Assembly: GCA_025463865.1 (NCBI GenBank)
Contig: JAODBH010000251.1
Span: 1 to 55,305 of the forward strand
Direction of reading: 5' to 3'
Source of the DNA: Actinomycetes bacterium
GTDB lineage: Bacteria; Actinomycetota; Acidimicrobiia; IMCC26256; Chersky-534
DNA length: 55,305 nucleotides
The notes below the pieces were generated by a model. That model worked only from the letters and a program-made list of their open reading frames with translations. It did not search any database and was not told the DNA's origin. Positions within the stretch are counted from its first letter, which is position 1, and every line of letters starts with the position of its first letter. Of the stretch, positions 1-10,480 are shown in pieces. The position numbers and the translations under genes were made by a program.

Positions 1-1
1 G

Positions 2-577
2 CGGCGCGCGCTCGGCGGCGTCCGGCGCGAAGCGACGCCCTCCGCGCCGGTGGCCCCGGCCGCGCCCAGAGCTGTCCCCGCGCCGGTGGCCGACACCGCC
101 GATCCGACGACGCCGGTCGACATCGACGAGGTCATCCTCGCGTGGCCCGTCACGCTCGCCGCCCTGCCGATCGCGACCCGCAGCGCGGTGCAGGAAGCGC
201 AGCCGTTGCGCATGGAAGGCGATGTCGTGGTGTTCGGGGTGCCGCCCCGGGTGATCGAAGCGGCCCGTCCCCGATTCCAGCGCGAGGCCGACGCGATCCG
301 CGACTCGCTGGCCGGCCAGCTCGGCCGCAAGCTGCGATTCAAGATCGTTCCCCACGACTTCGTCGAGTCGCGCTCGATCGACCTCACGGATCCGGCGCCC
401 ACCGCCCACGACGACGTTCCCCCCGGGGAGCCGCCGCCCCCCGACGACGACGCGGATGAATACATCGATCCGAGCCAGCTGACGGACGCTCCCGCGGGCG
501 CAGGGGCGGTAGATTCGGTGAGCCGCCTGGTCGAGACGTTCGGCGCCGAGGTTGTCGACGAGCAGCGACGCACCTGA
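2..577 (+). CDS. dnaX: DNA polymerase III subunit gamma/tau, C-terminal part (5' truncated by window)
   Basis: Frame is open from the window edge; C-terminal tau-like region (VILAWPVTLAAL..VVFGVPPRVIEAARPRFQREADAIRDSL); followed by ybaB-recR, the classic dnaX-ybaB-recR order. Confidence 0.8.
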   Translation, partial: RRALGGVRREATPSAPVAPAAPRAVPAPVADTADPTTPVDIDEVILAWPVTLAALPIATRSAVQEAQPLRMEGDVVVFGVPPRVIEAARPRFQREADAIRDSLAGQLGRKLRFKIVPHDFVESRSIDLTDPAPTAHDDVPPGEPPPPDDDADEYIDPSQLTDAPAGAGAVDSVSRLVETFGAEVVDEQRRT

Positions 578-724
578 GCGTCGGCATCCGCTCGACCTGT
601 CACCGCGGCACCCCGAGTCGTGCGTCGCGCCACGCGCCCGCCGTGTGCGTCCCACCGAAGCCCGCGTCCCAACGGCGCATCCCGAACGGCACCGATCCCG
701 GCACCCCGACCCGGAGGAGAGCCA

Positions 725-1054
725 GTGGCGAACGAGCAGCTCAACCAGATGATGCAGTCGGTGCAGAAGATGCAGGCCGACATGGCCGCGGCGCAAGCCG
801 CGCTGGCCGAGGCGCGCGTCGACGGCACCGCGGGTGGCGGGATGGTGCGGGCGACGGTGTCGGGCACCGGCGACCTGAAATCGGTGTCGATTCACCCGAG
901 TGTGGTCGACCCGGCGGACGTCGAGATGCTCGAGGACCTGGTCGTGGCCGCGGTGGCCGACGCCCGCCGCGCGGCAAACGAGTTGCAGGAGCAGCAGCTC
1001 GGAAGCGTCACGGGCGGTCTCGACCTGGGTCCGCTCGGCGGACTCCTCGGCTGA
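725..1054 (+). CDS. YbaB/EbfC family nucleoid-associated protein
   Basis: VANEQLNQMMQSVQKMQADMAAAQ...GGGMVRATVSGTGDLKSVSIHPSVVDPADVEMLEDLVVAAVADA; GTG start after GGAGAG SD. Confidence 0.93.
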   Translation: MANEQLNQMMQSVQKMQADMAAAQAALAEARVDGTAGGGMVRATVSGTGDLKSVSIHPSVVDPADVEMLEDLVVAAVADARRAANELQEQQLGSVTGGLDLGPLGGLLG

Positions 1055-1069
1055 GGCGATCCCCGACTG

Positions 1070-1678
1070 ATGGCAGGCGTCTACGAAGGTCCGGTCCAAA
1101 GCCTCATCGACGAGCTCGGCCGCCTTCCGGGAGTCGGGCCCAAGTCGGCGCAGCGCATCGCGTTCTACCTGCTGAAGGCCGCACCCGAGGACGCGAAGCG
1201 TCTGGCCACCGCGATCGTCGAGGCCAAGGAACGGGTCTCGTGGTGCCGTCGTTGCTTCAACATCGCCGAAGGCGAGCTCTGCGCGTTCTGCCGCGACCCC
1301 GGCCGTGACGACACGCTGATCTGTGTGGTGGAGGAACCGCGGGACATCGTCGCGGTCGAGCGCACGCAGGAGTTCAAGGGCCGCTACCACGTGCTGCAGG
1401 GCGCGATCTCGCCCATCGAGGGCATCGGCCCCGATCAGCTCCGGATCCGCGAGCTCCTGGTGCGGGTCGACGGCGAAGGCGTGCAGGAGGTCATCTTGGC
1501 CACGAACCCCAACATCGAGGGCGAGGCGACCGCGATGTACCTCGCCCGGCTGCTGAAGCCCCTCGGCCTGCGGGTGACGCGCATCGCCAGCGGTCTACCC
1601 GTCGGCGGTGACCTCGAGTACGCCGACGAGATCACACTCGGGCGCGCCCTCGAGGGCCGGCGCACGCTCGACGGCTGA
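1070..1678 (+). CDS. recR: Recombination mediator RecR
   Basis: [17 protein letters not shown], zinc finger [16 protein letters not shown], Toprim region [36 protein letters not shown]. Confidence 0.97.
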   Translation: MAGVYEGPVQSLIDELGRLPGVGPKSAQRIAFYLLKAAPEDAKRLATAIVEAKERVSWCRRCFNIAEGELCAFCRDPGRDDTLICVVEEPRDIVAVERTQEFKGRYHVLQGAISPIEGIGPDQLRIRELLVRVDGEGVQEVILATNPNIEGEATAMYLARLLKPLGLRVTRIASGLPVGGDLEYADEITLGRALEGRRTLDG

Positions 1679-1708
1679 CCGCCGACCCGCCCGGCCTGTG
1701 CTCCGACG

Positions 1709-2845
1709 TCAGCCGGCGAGGGCGTTCGCGACGAGCTTGCCGACCGCGTCCGATTCCACCAGGAAGCCGTCGTGCCCGGCCACCGACTCGATGACCTCGG
1801 GGCCGTGGCTGTGCGGGATCAGCGCTCCGAGCTCGTGCTGCAGCCGGATCGGGTAGAGCCGGTCGGAGGAGATGCCGCCGATCGACACCTCGGCGGTGAT
1901 CCGCGCGAGCGCCGCCGCGAGACCACCACGGCCCCGGCCGACGTCGTGGCTGTTCATCGCGTCGTTGAGGACGAGGTAGCTGTTGGCGTCGAACCGCTCG
2001 ACCAGCTTGCGGCCGTGATGCTCCAGGTACGACTCCACCGCGAACTGCTCGCCCTCGAAGGCGTCGCTGCGCCCCTCACGGAGCCGTCCGAACCGGGCCT
2101 CCAGCTCGAGCTCCGAGCGGTAGGTGATGTGGCCGATGCTGCGGGCGAGCTCGATGCCCTCCCACGGACCGTCGCCGGGCGCCGCGTCGTAGTAATCGCC
2201 GCCGCGCCACCTGGGGTCGAAGCGGATGGCGCGCGACTGCACCGAGCACAGCGCGATCTGCTCGGCGGTCGCGTAGCCGCCGACCGCGAGGACGACGGCG
2301 CGGCGGACGCGCTCGGGGAAGCTGACGGCCCACTCGAGCGCACGCATCCCGCCCATCGAGCCGCCCACCACCGCGGCCCAGGTGTCGATGCCGAGCGCGT
2401 CGGCGAGCGCGGCTTCGACCACGACCTGGTCCCGGATGGTGATGCACGGGAACCGGCTGCCGATCGGCCGGCCGTCCTCCGCCGGCGACGAGGGTCCCGT
2501 CGTTCCCTGGCAGCCGCCCAGCACGTTGGGCGCGACGACGAACCACTCGTTCGTGTCGAGCGGCCGGCCGGGTCCGACGACCGCGTTCCACCAGCCGGTG
2601 CGCCGGTCCTCAGGGGTCGGCACCCCGCTCGCGTGGCTGTCACCGGTGAGCGCGTGCAGCACCAGGACCGCGTTGGAGCCGTCGGGCGCGAGGTCGCCCC
2701 AGGTCTCGTAGGCGATGGTCACGTCGGACAGCCGCCCGCCCGCCTCGAGGATGTGCGGGCGTGACTCGAAGCAGGTGACGAAGCGCCGGAGACCGGGCGG
2801 GTCGCCCGGTCTCCACGCGCCGGTTACCGGCAGGATCTTTTCCAT
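1709..2845 (-). CDS. metX: Homoserine O-acetyltransferase
   Basis: ITIRDQVVVEAALADALGI, GGSMGGMRALEW nucleophile elbow, C-terminal GHDGFL. Confidence 0.95.
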   Translation of the reverse strand: MEKILPVTGAWRPGDPPGLRRFVTCFESRPHILEAGGRLSDVTIAYETWGDLAPDGSNAVLVLHALTGDSHASGVPTPEDRRTGWWNAVVGPGRPLDTNEWFVVAPNVLGGCQGTTGPSSPAEDGRPIGSRFPCITIRDQVVVEAALADALGIDTWAAVVGGSMGGMRALEWAVSFPERVRRAVVLAVGGYATAEQIALCSVQSRAIRFDPRWRGGDYYDAAPGDGPWEGIELARSIGHITYRSELELEARFGRLREGRSDAFEGEQFAVESYLEHHGRKLVERFDANSYLVLNDAMNSHDVGRGRGGLAAALARITAEVSIGGISSDRLYPIRLQHELGALIPHSHGPEVIESVAGHDGFLVESDAVGKLVANALAG

Positions 2846-2900
2846 CGGGGCACCCAGGGATCGGCCGCCCGCGCACGGAGCGGCGACGGGACGACCGATG

Positions 2901-4254
<1,354 letters not shown>

Positions 4255-4349
4255 CCGGTATTTTCACACCATCCTGCAAGTCGGGTCGCAAATGGTCGAT
4301 AGTCCCCCATCGATCGCGTCGTGCGATCGCGGCCCTCAAAGGAAAAGCA

Positions 4350-4739
4350 GTGACCGACGCCAGCTACAGCCAGCCGGCACCGTCCCGACCCGTCGGGAAG
4401 GTGCGCAACCCCCTCGTCGTCTTCCTCTTGATGATCATCACGCTCGGCATCTACGGGCTCGTCTACTACTACAAGACCTACCAGGAGATGAAGGACCACT
4501 CCGGCCAAGGAGTCGGTGGAGTGGTCGGCCTGCTCCTCGCGATCTTCATCGGCATCGTCACCCCGTTCCTCCTGGCCTCGGAGGTCGGGAACCTCTACGC
4601 GAGCGAGGGTCTCGACAAGCCCGTCAGCGGCCTGACCGGGTTCTGGGTCCTGATCCCGATCCTCGGCGCGCTCATCTGGCTGTTCAAGGTGCAGGGCGCG
4701 CTCAACCGGTTCTGGGAGTCTCACGGCGCCACCGCCTGA
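4350..4739 (+). CDS. DUF4234-like small integral membrane protein
   Basis: VGKVRNPLVVFLLMIITLGIYGLVYYYKTYQEMKDHSG ... ALIWLFKVQGALNRFWESHG. Confidence 0.75.
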   Translation: MTDASYSQPAPSRPVGKVRNPLVVFLLMIITLGIYGLVYYYKTYQEMKDHSGQGVGGVVGLLLAIFIGIVTPFLLASEVGNLYASEGLDKPVSGLTGFWVLIPILGALIWLFKVQGALNRFWESHGATA

Positions 4740-4771
4740 GGTCCGGTCCGGCGGCACCACCGATCCAGCGT

Positions 4772-4797
4772 GCGGGGCGGCCCCAGGGTCGCCCCGC
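4772..4797. terminator. Stem-loop between convergent genes
   Basis: GCGGGGCG/CGCCCCGC 8-bp stem between the DUF4234-like gene (+) and RDD gene (-). Confidence 0.5.
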
Positions 4798-4828
4798 TAC
4801 GCGTCCGGAGGGGACGCGCCGGCCGAGA

Positions 4829-5266
4829 TCAGGTGGTGGTCGGGCCCGCGGGTGGGCGGATCGCGGGGAAGAACGCGATCGGGACGGCGACCGTCCGGGC
4901 CGCGATGTCGTGCCAGGTGCGGCGCTCCGGATCGACGAGCATCCAGAAGTACCCGGCGCCGAGCGGCAGGAGCGAGAGCAGCCCGACGAAATAGCGGAGC
5001 ACGGCCTGTCCGTAGCTCACCCGGCCGCCGGTGGCGGCGTCGATCACCCGGGTGCCGCAGAGCCACATGCCGACGGTCTGGCCCCGGCTGCCGGCGACGA
5101 GGGGCACGGTGTAGAGGACGCCGACGATCAGCGCGATCGGGAGGCCGACCGCGAACCCGCCGAAGCGGCGGGCGATGTACGACAGGGCGTTGATCAGGAC
5201 GAGATCGATGATCCAACCGCCGAGGCGGGGGAAGAAGTCGGCTCTCGGTCCGGATGGCTCGATCAT
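4829..5266 (-). CDS. RDD family membrane protein
   Basis: PRLGGWIIDLVLINALSYIARR...GSRGQTVGMWLCGTRVIDAATGGRVSYGQAVLRYF. Confidence 0.9.
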   Translation of the reverse strand: MIEPSGPRADFFPRLGGWIIDLVLINALSYIARRFGGFAVGLPIALIVGVLYTVPLVAGSRGQTVGMWLCGTRVIDAATGGRVSYGQAVLRYFVGLLSLLPLGAGYFWMLVDPERRTWHDIAARTVAVPIAFFPAIRPPAGPTTT

Positions 5267-5293
5267 GAGGCCCTGAGGATACGGCCGCGGACG

Positions 5294-5327
5294 CGACCAT
5301 GGGACGGCGGGTGCCGTCCCATGGTCG
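5294..5327 (-). terminator. Perfect 15-bp stem hairpin, likely terminator for the 5359-6075 gene
   Basis: CGACCATGGGACGGC-GGGT-GCCGTCCCATGGTCG. Confidence 0.6.
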
Positions 5328-5358
5328 TGGTCCTGGTGCCGGTTGGCCGACCGGTGGG

Positions 5359-6075
5359 TCAGCCGACGGGCGCGAGGGGCTCGCCCTTGAGCATCCGGTA
5401 CGCCGCCGCAACCGTGATGGCGCTGATGCCGTAGGTGAAGAGGAGCCCGATCCCGCAGAGGAGCAGCCCGACGATGTTGACGCCGAGGAGGATCAGGACG
5501 AGGAGGAACAGCTCGCCCCGGTGTCCCTTGGTCAGCTCGCCCGACGCCTTCAACGCGTCGATCCCCGAGATCTCGGTCGGCGAGTCGACGATGACGTAGC
5601 CGTGGAACATGTAGATGAGGACGAAGATGATCCCCGGGATGATGACGAGGGCGAACCCGATCACTGCGCCGATGAAGAACAGGATCGCCGCCACGGCGTA
5701 CGGCCCGAGACGATCGGTGTTGGTCAGCATCGAGATCTCCGGCTTCTCGCCCCGCGTCACCGCGAGTGAGGCCCGGATGAGGCCCATTCCCAGGATGAAG
5801 CTGACGACCAGTCCGATCAGCCCGAAGATCACCGAGCCGGCGCTGCCGGTGGCCCGACCGAGCAGGTTGAGCACGAGTGAGACCAGCCAGATCACGATGG
5901 TGATGCCGACCATGGGCCCGACGTTCTTCCAGAACGCCGACCAGCCGTAGCCGAAGGCCGCTCCCGGCGAGAACGCACTCGGGGGCCCGGCCGGCGGGAA
6001 GCTCGGCGGCGGGGAGCTCGGGGGCGGGAAGCTCGGCGGTTCCGGTGGGGGCGGGGGCGGGGGCACTTGCGACAT
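5359..6075 (-). CDS. Integral membrane protein with proline-rich cytoplasmic N-terminus
   Basis: MSQVPPPPPPPEPPSF..., then several hydrophobic helices; SD GGGAGGAACCAAATG. Confidence 0.75.
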   Translation of the reverse strand: MSQVPPPPPPPEPPSFPPPSSPPPSFPPAGPPSAFSPGAAFGYGWSAFWKNVGPMVGITIVIWLVSLVLNLLGRATGSAGSVIFGLIGLVVSFILGMGLIRASLAVTRGEKPEISMLTNTDRLGPYAVAAILFFIGAVIGFALVIIPGIIFVLIYMFHGYVIVDSPTEISGIDALKASGELTKGHRGELFLLVLILLGVNIVGLLLCGIGLLFTYGISAITVAAAYRMLKGEPLAPVG

Positions 6076-6133
6076 TTGGTTCCTCCCTGGACGGTTGAAC
6101 CGCGTCTATCGGCGCTTCGGGGGGGAGTCTGAC

Positions 6134-6508
6134 CTAGGTCGGTCGCCCAGTCGCGTATTTCCAGAGGTTGTATGTCCACATAAGGGCGATAAGCACCGCC
6201 GGCACCCAGATCGGGATCTGCATGCGGCGGGGCAGCCGCCAGTTCACCAGCAGCAACACCGCCAGCACGACCAGCACGATGCCGGCCGGCTGCATCGTCA
6301 GCGCGTGTCCGAGATCACCGTGGACCACCGACGTGACCGACCGCGTCATGCCGCACATCGGGCACGGGATTCCGGTCACTGCCTTGAACGGGCAGGGAGC
6401 GCCGCCGTCGAACGGCAGGAGCGGCCGGACCACGCCGATCCCGAGCATGACCGCGCCCGCGACGCGCAGGCTGGTGAGATCGCGCCGCTCGAGCACCAGC
6501 GGTTCCAT
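6134..6508 (-). CDS. DUF2752-like membrane protein
   Basis: CPFKAVTGIPCPMCGMTRSVTSVVHGDLGHALTMQPAGI. Confidence 0.85.
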   Translation of the reverse strand: MEPLVLERRDLTSLRVAGAVMLGIGVVRPLLPFDGGAPCPFKAVTGIPCPMCGMTRSVTSVVHGDLGHALTMQPAGIVLVVLAVLLLVNWRLPRRMQIPIWVPAVLIALMWTYNLWKYATGRPT

Positions 6509-6549
6509 GCGCGAAACCGTAGTGCCGGGCCGGCAGCCGATCGGGCGTC

Positions 6550-7731
6550 TCAGAGCGTGCGGATGATCGCGGCGTCGCCTTGGCCGCCGCCGCCGCAGAG
6601 CGCCGCCGCGCCGGTTCCGCCGCCGCGTCGACGCAGCTCCTCGATGAGGGTGCCCACGATCCGGGTGCCGGACATGCCGACCGGGTGGCCGAGCGCGATC
6701 GCTCCGCCGTTCACGTTGACGACCTCGTCGGTGATGCCGAGGTCGCGCATCGACGCCACGCCGACCGCCGCGAACGCCTCGTTGATCTCGAACAGGTCGA
6801 TCTCACCGATGCCGAGCCCGCCCCGCTCGGCCGCGACCTTGATCGCGTGCGAGGGCTGGTGCAGCAGTGAGGTGTCGGGGCCCGCGACCATGCCGTAGCT
6901 GACGAGCTCCGCCAGCGGCGCGATCCCCAGCTCGTCGGCTCGGGCGCGACTCATGACGATCACCGCGGCGGCGCCGTCGGAGATCTGCGAAGCATTGCCG
7001 GCGGTGATGGTGCCGTCCTTGCCGAACGCAGGCCGGAGCTGCGCGAGCGTCTCCACCGTCGTACCCGGCCGCACGCCCTCGTCGGTGTCGATGACGAGCG
7101 GGTCGCCCTTGCGCTGCGGGACGTTGACCGGCGTGATCTCCTCCGCGAAGCGGCCTCCCTTGATCGCGGCCGCGGCCCGCTCGTGGCTCTTGGCCGCGAG
7201 GTCGTCCTGGTCGGCGCGCGACACCTCGTACTGACCGAGGTAGCGGTCGGTGCTCGTGCCCATGTGCACCGCGTCGAACGCGCACCAGAGGCCGTCCTGG
7301 ATCATCGAGTCGACGATCTCGTTGTTGCCCATCCGGTATCCGGCACGCGCCCCGGGAAGGAGGTACGGGGCGTTGGTCATGGACTCCATGCCACCGGCGA
7401 TCACGATGTCGGCTTCGCCGCTGTTGATCATCTGGTCGGCCATGTAGATCGCGTTGATGCCCGAGAGGCAGACCTTGTTGATGGTGATCGCGGGCACGAT
7501 CATCGGAACGCCGCCCTTGTAGGCCGCCTGGCGGGCCGTGATCTGGCCTGCGCCCGCCTGGAGCACCTGGCCCATGATCACGTAGTCGACCTGGTCGCCC
7601 GCGATGCCCGCGCGGCGCAGAGCCGCCTCGATGGCGACACCCCCCAGGTCCATGGCGCTGAAGGATGCGAACCCGCCGGAGAGCTTGCCGATGGGCGTGC
7701 GGGCGACGGAGACGATGACCGAACCGGGCAT
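6550..7731 (-). CDS. Acetyl-CoA C-acetyltransferase (thiolase)
   Basis: VSVARTPIGKLSGGF; NKVCLSGINAIYMA active-site Cys; NVNGGAIALGHPVGMSG; CGGGGQGDA. Confidence 0.95.
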   Translation of the reverse strand: MPGSVIVSVARTPIGKLSGGFASFSAMDLGGVAIEAALRRAGIAGDQVDYVIMGQVLQAGAGQITARQAAYKGGVPMIVPAITINKVCLSGINAIYMADQMINSGEADIVIAGGMESMTNAPYLLPGARAGYRMGNNEIVDSMIQDGLWCAFDAVHMGTSTDRYLGQYEVSRADQDDLAAKSHERAAAAIKGGRFAEEITPVNVPQRKGDPLVIDTDEGVRPGTTVETLAQLRPAFGKDGTITAGNASQISDGAAAVIVMSRARADELGIAPLAELVSYGMVAGPDTSLLHQPSHAIKVAAERGGLGIGEIDLFEINEAFAAVGVASMRDLGITDEVVNVNGGAIALGHPVGMSGTRIVGTLIEELRRRGGGTGAAALCGGGGQGDAAIIRTL

Positions 7732-7875
7732 GTGGTCCTCCTGGACGACCTCCACGGACGCGAAGGCGGAGTGGTTACCGGATGGTATCGGGGGCCGATC
7801 TGACGGCCAAACGACGCCGCGGCGTGGGTCGGCGTCGTCTCGCAGACCGGCCGCAGCACCGGTTACCGTCCCCCG

Positions 7876-9216
7876 ATGGGCATCGAAGACATCCGTTCCG
7901 CGATCCTCACCGACGCTTCCGTCGAGGAGCTCGCGGCCATTCCGCTCCCGGAGACGTTCCGGGCCGCAGTCGTGTTGGCCGACGAGCAGGAGATGTTCGA
8001 CGGCATGGAATCGGCCGAGAAGGATCCGCGTCGGTCGATCCACATCCAGGAGGTCCCGCTGCCCGAGCTCGCCTCCGACGAGGTCTACGTCGCGGTGATG
8101 GCGAGCTCGATCAACTTCAACACCGTGTGGTCGTCGATCTTCGAGCCGGTGCCCACGTTCGGGTTCCTGAAGCGGCTCGGCAAGGAGAGCGCGCTCGGGG
8201 CCCGGCACGACCAGCCCTTCCACGTGCTCGGATCCGACGCGGCCGGAGTGGTGCTCCGGACCGGTCCCGCGGTGCGCAACTGGAAGGTCGGTGACCGGGT
8301 CGTCGTGCACTGCAACTACGTCGACGACCAGGACCCGAGCAGCCACGACGACTCGATGCTCGCGAGCAACCAGCGGATCTGGGGGTACGAGAGCAACTAC
8401 GGCGGGCTCGGCGACATCGCGCTCGTGAAGGCCAACCAGCTGATGCCGAAGCCGGCCCACCTCACCTGGGAGGAGGCCGCGGTCAACGCGCTCACCAACA
8501 GCACCAGCTACCGCATGATCGTCAGCCCCAACGGTGCGCAGATGACCCAGGGCCAGACCGTGCTCGTCTGGGGAGCCGGCGGCGGCATCGGCGCCTACGC
8601 GTGCCAGTACGTGCTCAACGGTGGCGGCACGCCGGTGGCGGTGGTCTCTTCACCGGAGCGGGCCGAGCTGCTCCGCGAGATGGGCGTCGAGCACATCATC
8701 GACCGCAAGGCCGAGGGGTTCCGGTTCTGGAAGGACGACACCACGCAGGATCCCTCGGAGTGGCGCCGCTTCGGCAAGCGCATCCGCGAGCTCGCGGGCA
8801 CCGACCCCGACATCGTCTTCGAGCACCCCGGCCGCCAGACGATGGGCGCCTCGGTGTTCGTGGCCAAGCGCGGCGGGATGATCATCACCTGCGCCGCCAC
8901 CAGCGGCTTCATGATCGAGTACGACAACCGCTACCTCTGGATGAACCTGAAGACCCTGAAGGGCTGCCACTTCGCCAACTACCGCGAGGCATGGGCCGCG
9001 AACCAGGCGATCGTCGAGGGCAAGGTCCACCCCACGCTGTCGGCGGTGTTCGACCTCGCCGACACCGGTGAGGCGGCCCGCCAGGTTCACCGCAACGAGC
9101 ACGAGGGAAAGCTCGGCATCCTCGTGCTCGCACCCGAGGAAGGCCTCGGAGTCACCGATCCCGACATGCGGGCGCGCCTCCTCCCGCAGATCACCCTGTT
9201 CCGGAGACACACATGA
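7876..9216 (+). CDS. ccr: Crotonyl-CoA carboxylase/reductase
   Basis: MDR-type reductase with Ccr sequence: ASSINFNTVWSSIFEPVPTFGFLKRLG...HVLGSDAAGVVLRTG...VWGAGGGIGAYACQYVLNGGGTPVAVVSS...FEHPGRQTMGASVFVAKRGG. Confidence 0.93.
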   Translation: MGIEDIRSAILTDASVEELAAIPLPETFRAAVVLADEQEMFDGMESAEKDPRRSIHIQEVPLPELASDEVYVAVMASSINFNTVWSSIFEPVPTFGFLKRLGKESALGARHDQPFHVLGSDAAGVVLRTGPAVRNWKVGDRVVVHCNYVDDQDPSSHDDSMLASNQRIWGYESNYGGLGDIALVKANQLMPKPAHLTWEEAAVNALTNSTSYRMIVSPNGAQMTQGQTVLVWGAGGGIGAYACQYVLNGGGTPVAVVSSPERAELLREMGVEHIIDRKAEGFRFWKDDTTQDPSEWRRFGKRIRELAGTDPDIVFEHPGRQTMGASVFVAKRGGMIITCAATSGFMIEYDNRYLWMNLKTLKGCHFANYREAWAANQAIVEGKVHPTLSAVFDLADTGEAARQVHRNEHEGKLGILVLAPEEGLGVTDPDMRARLLPQITLFRRHT

Positions 9217-9623
9217 CCGCACCCCAGTTCACCGAGATCGACCACATCGCGATCGCCGTCAACGATCTCGATGCCGCGGTCGCGTATTACCAGGACACCT
9301 TCGGCTGCTCGGTCGCGCACCGCGAGGTCGTCGAGAGCGACGGCGTGGAAGAGGTCCTGCTCAAGGTGGCCGACTCCTACGTGCAGCTCCTCACGCCCAC
9401 GCGTGATGACGCGACCGTGGCGAAGTTCCTCGCCAACAAGGGCGAGGGTCTCCACCACGTGGGCTACCGCGTCGACGACTGCGCGGTCGCGCTCGCGTCG
9501 GTGAAGGAGCACGGGCACCGGGTCATCGACGAGGCGCCCCGCCCGGGCTCGCGGGGCACGACGGTTGCGTTCGTGCACCCGAAGACGGCGTTCGGCACGC
9601 TCATCGAGCTCGTACAGGAGTGA
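9213..9623 (+). CDS. Methylmalonyl-CoA/ethylmalonyl-CoA epimerase
   Basis: IDHIAIAVNDLDAAVAYYQDTFG...GLHHVGYRVDD...GTLIELVQE; 4-nt overlap with ccr. Confidence 0.93.
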   Translation: MTAPQFTEIDHIAIAVNDLDAAVAYYQDTFGCSVAHREVVESDGVEEVLLKVADSYVQLLTPTRDDATVAKFLANKGEGLHHVGYRVDDCAVALASVKEHGHRVIDEAPRPGSRGTTVAFVHPKTAFGTLIELVQE

Positions 9624-10477
9624 GCGACCCGCTCCGGGAGGTCACCGCCCGCACTCCCGACGGTCGCAAGCTCGGCGCGGTGGTCATCGGCGCGCCCGAC
9701 GCGCCGGCGCTGTTCTTCCTGCACGGGACTCCCGGCTCGCGTTGGTTGCACCCCGAACCCGCGGTCGTCGCCGACGCCGGGATCCGGCTGGTCACGTACG
9801 ACCGTCCCGGGTACGGACGGTCGGACCGCAACCCGGGTCGCTCGCTCCTCGATTCCGGGATCGACGCGGCTGCGATCGCCGACGCGCTCGAGCTCGAACG
9901 GTTCTCGGTCGTCGGCGTGTCGGGCGGTGGACCGCACGCGCTCGGGATCACCGCCGCGCTGGGCAACCGGATCCGCGGCTTCGGCGTGGTGAGCAGCCCG
10001 GGTCCCCTCGACGAGGTGCCCGACGCGTGGGACGCGCTCTCCGACCACATGCGACCCACGGCCGAGATGGCCCGCCGCGAGCCGGCGCGCTCGGTCCGCG
10101 CGATCGAGCGCTTCATGGCGCCCGTCGTCGCGAACCCGGCGTCGTCGATCCCCCTCGGCAAGCAGGACCCGAACCGGGCCGTCCTCAACGATCCCGACGT
10201 GGCGACGATGATGATCCGCCAGGCCGAGGAGGGTCTGCGGGTGGGTGCCGGCGGCATGGCCGACGACATGATCACGTGGTGGCGGCCGTGGGGCTTCGCG
10301 CTCGCTGACCTCCCGCCCGGCGCACAGGTCTGGCACGGCGCCCACGACCTCCGGGCCGCACCGGACATCGACACGTACGCACGCGAGCTGCGCGGCGCCC
10401 GAGTCACCCGTTGGGCCGACGACGGGCACTTCGGGGTGCTTGCCCACTGGCCCGAGGTGCTCGGCGCGTTCGCGTAG
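9620..10477 (+). CDS. Alpha/beta hydrolase
   Basis: LFFLHGTPGSR, YDRPGYGRS, VVGVSGGGPHAL nucleophile elbow; GTGA overlap with epimerase gene. Confidence 0.88.
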   Translation: MSDPLREVTARTPDGRKLGAVVIGAPDAPALFFLHGTPGSRWLHPEPAVVADAGIRLVTYDRPGYGRSDRNPGRSLLDSGIDAAAIADALELERFSVVGVSGGGPHALGITAALGNRIRGFGVVSSPGPLDEVPDAWDALSDHMRPTAEMARREPARSVRAIERFMAPVVANPASSIPLGKQDPNRAVLNDPDVATMMIRQAEEGLRVGAGGMADDMITWWRPWGFALADLPPGAQVWHGAHDLRAAPDIDTYARELRGARVTRWADDGHFGVLAHWPEVLGAFA

Positions 10478-10480
10478 CGC

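Noticed and set aside
5359-6075. Poly-proline N-terminus as a novel domain
   Set aside because: Proline-rich cytoplasmic tails are common in small actinobacterial membrane proteins; no further signal.
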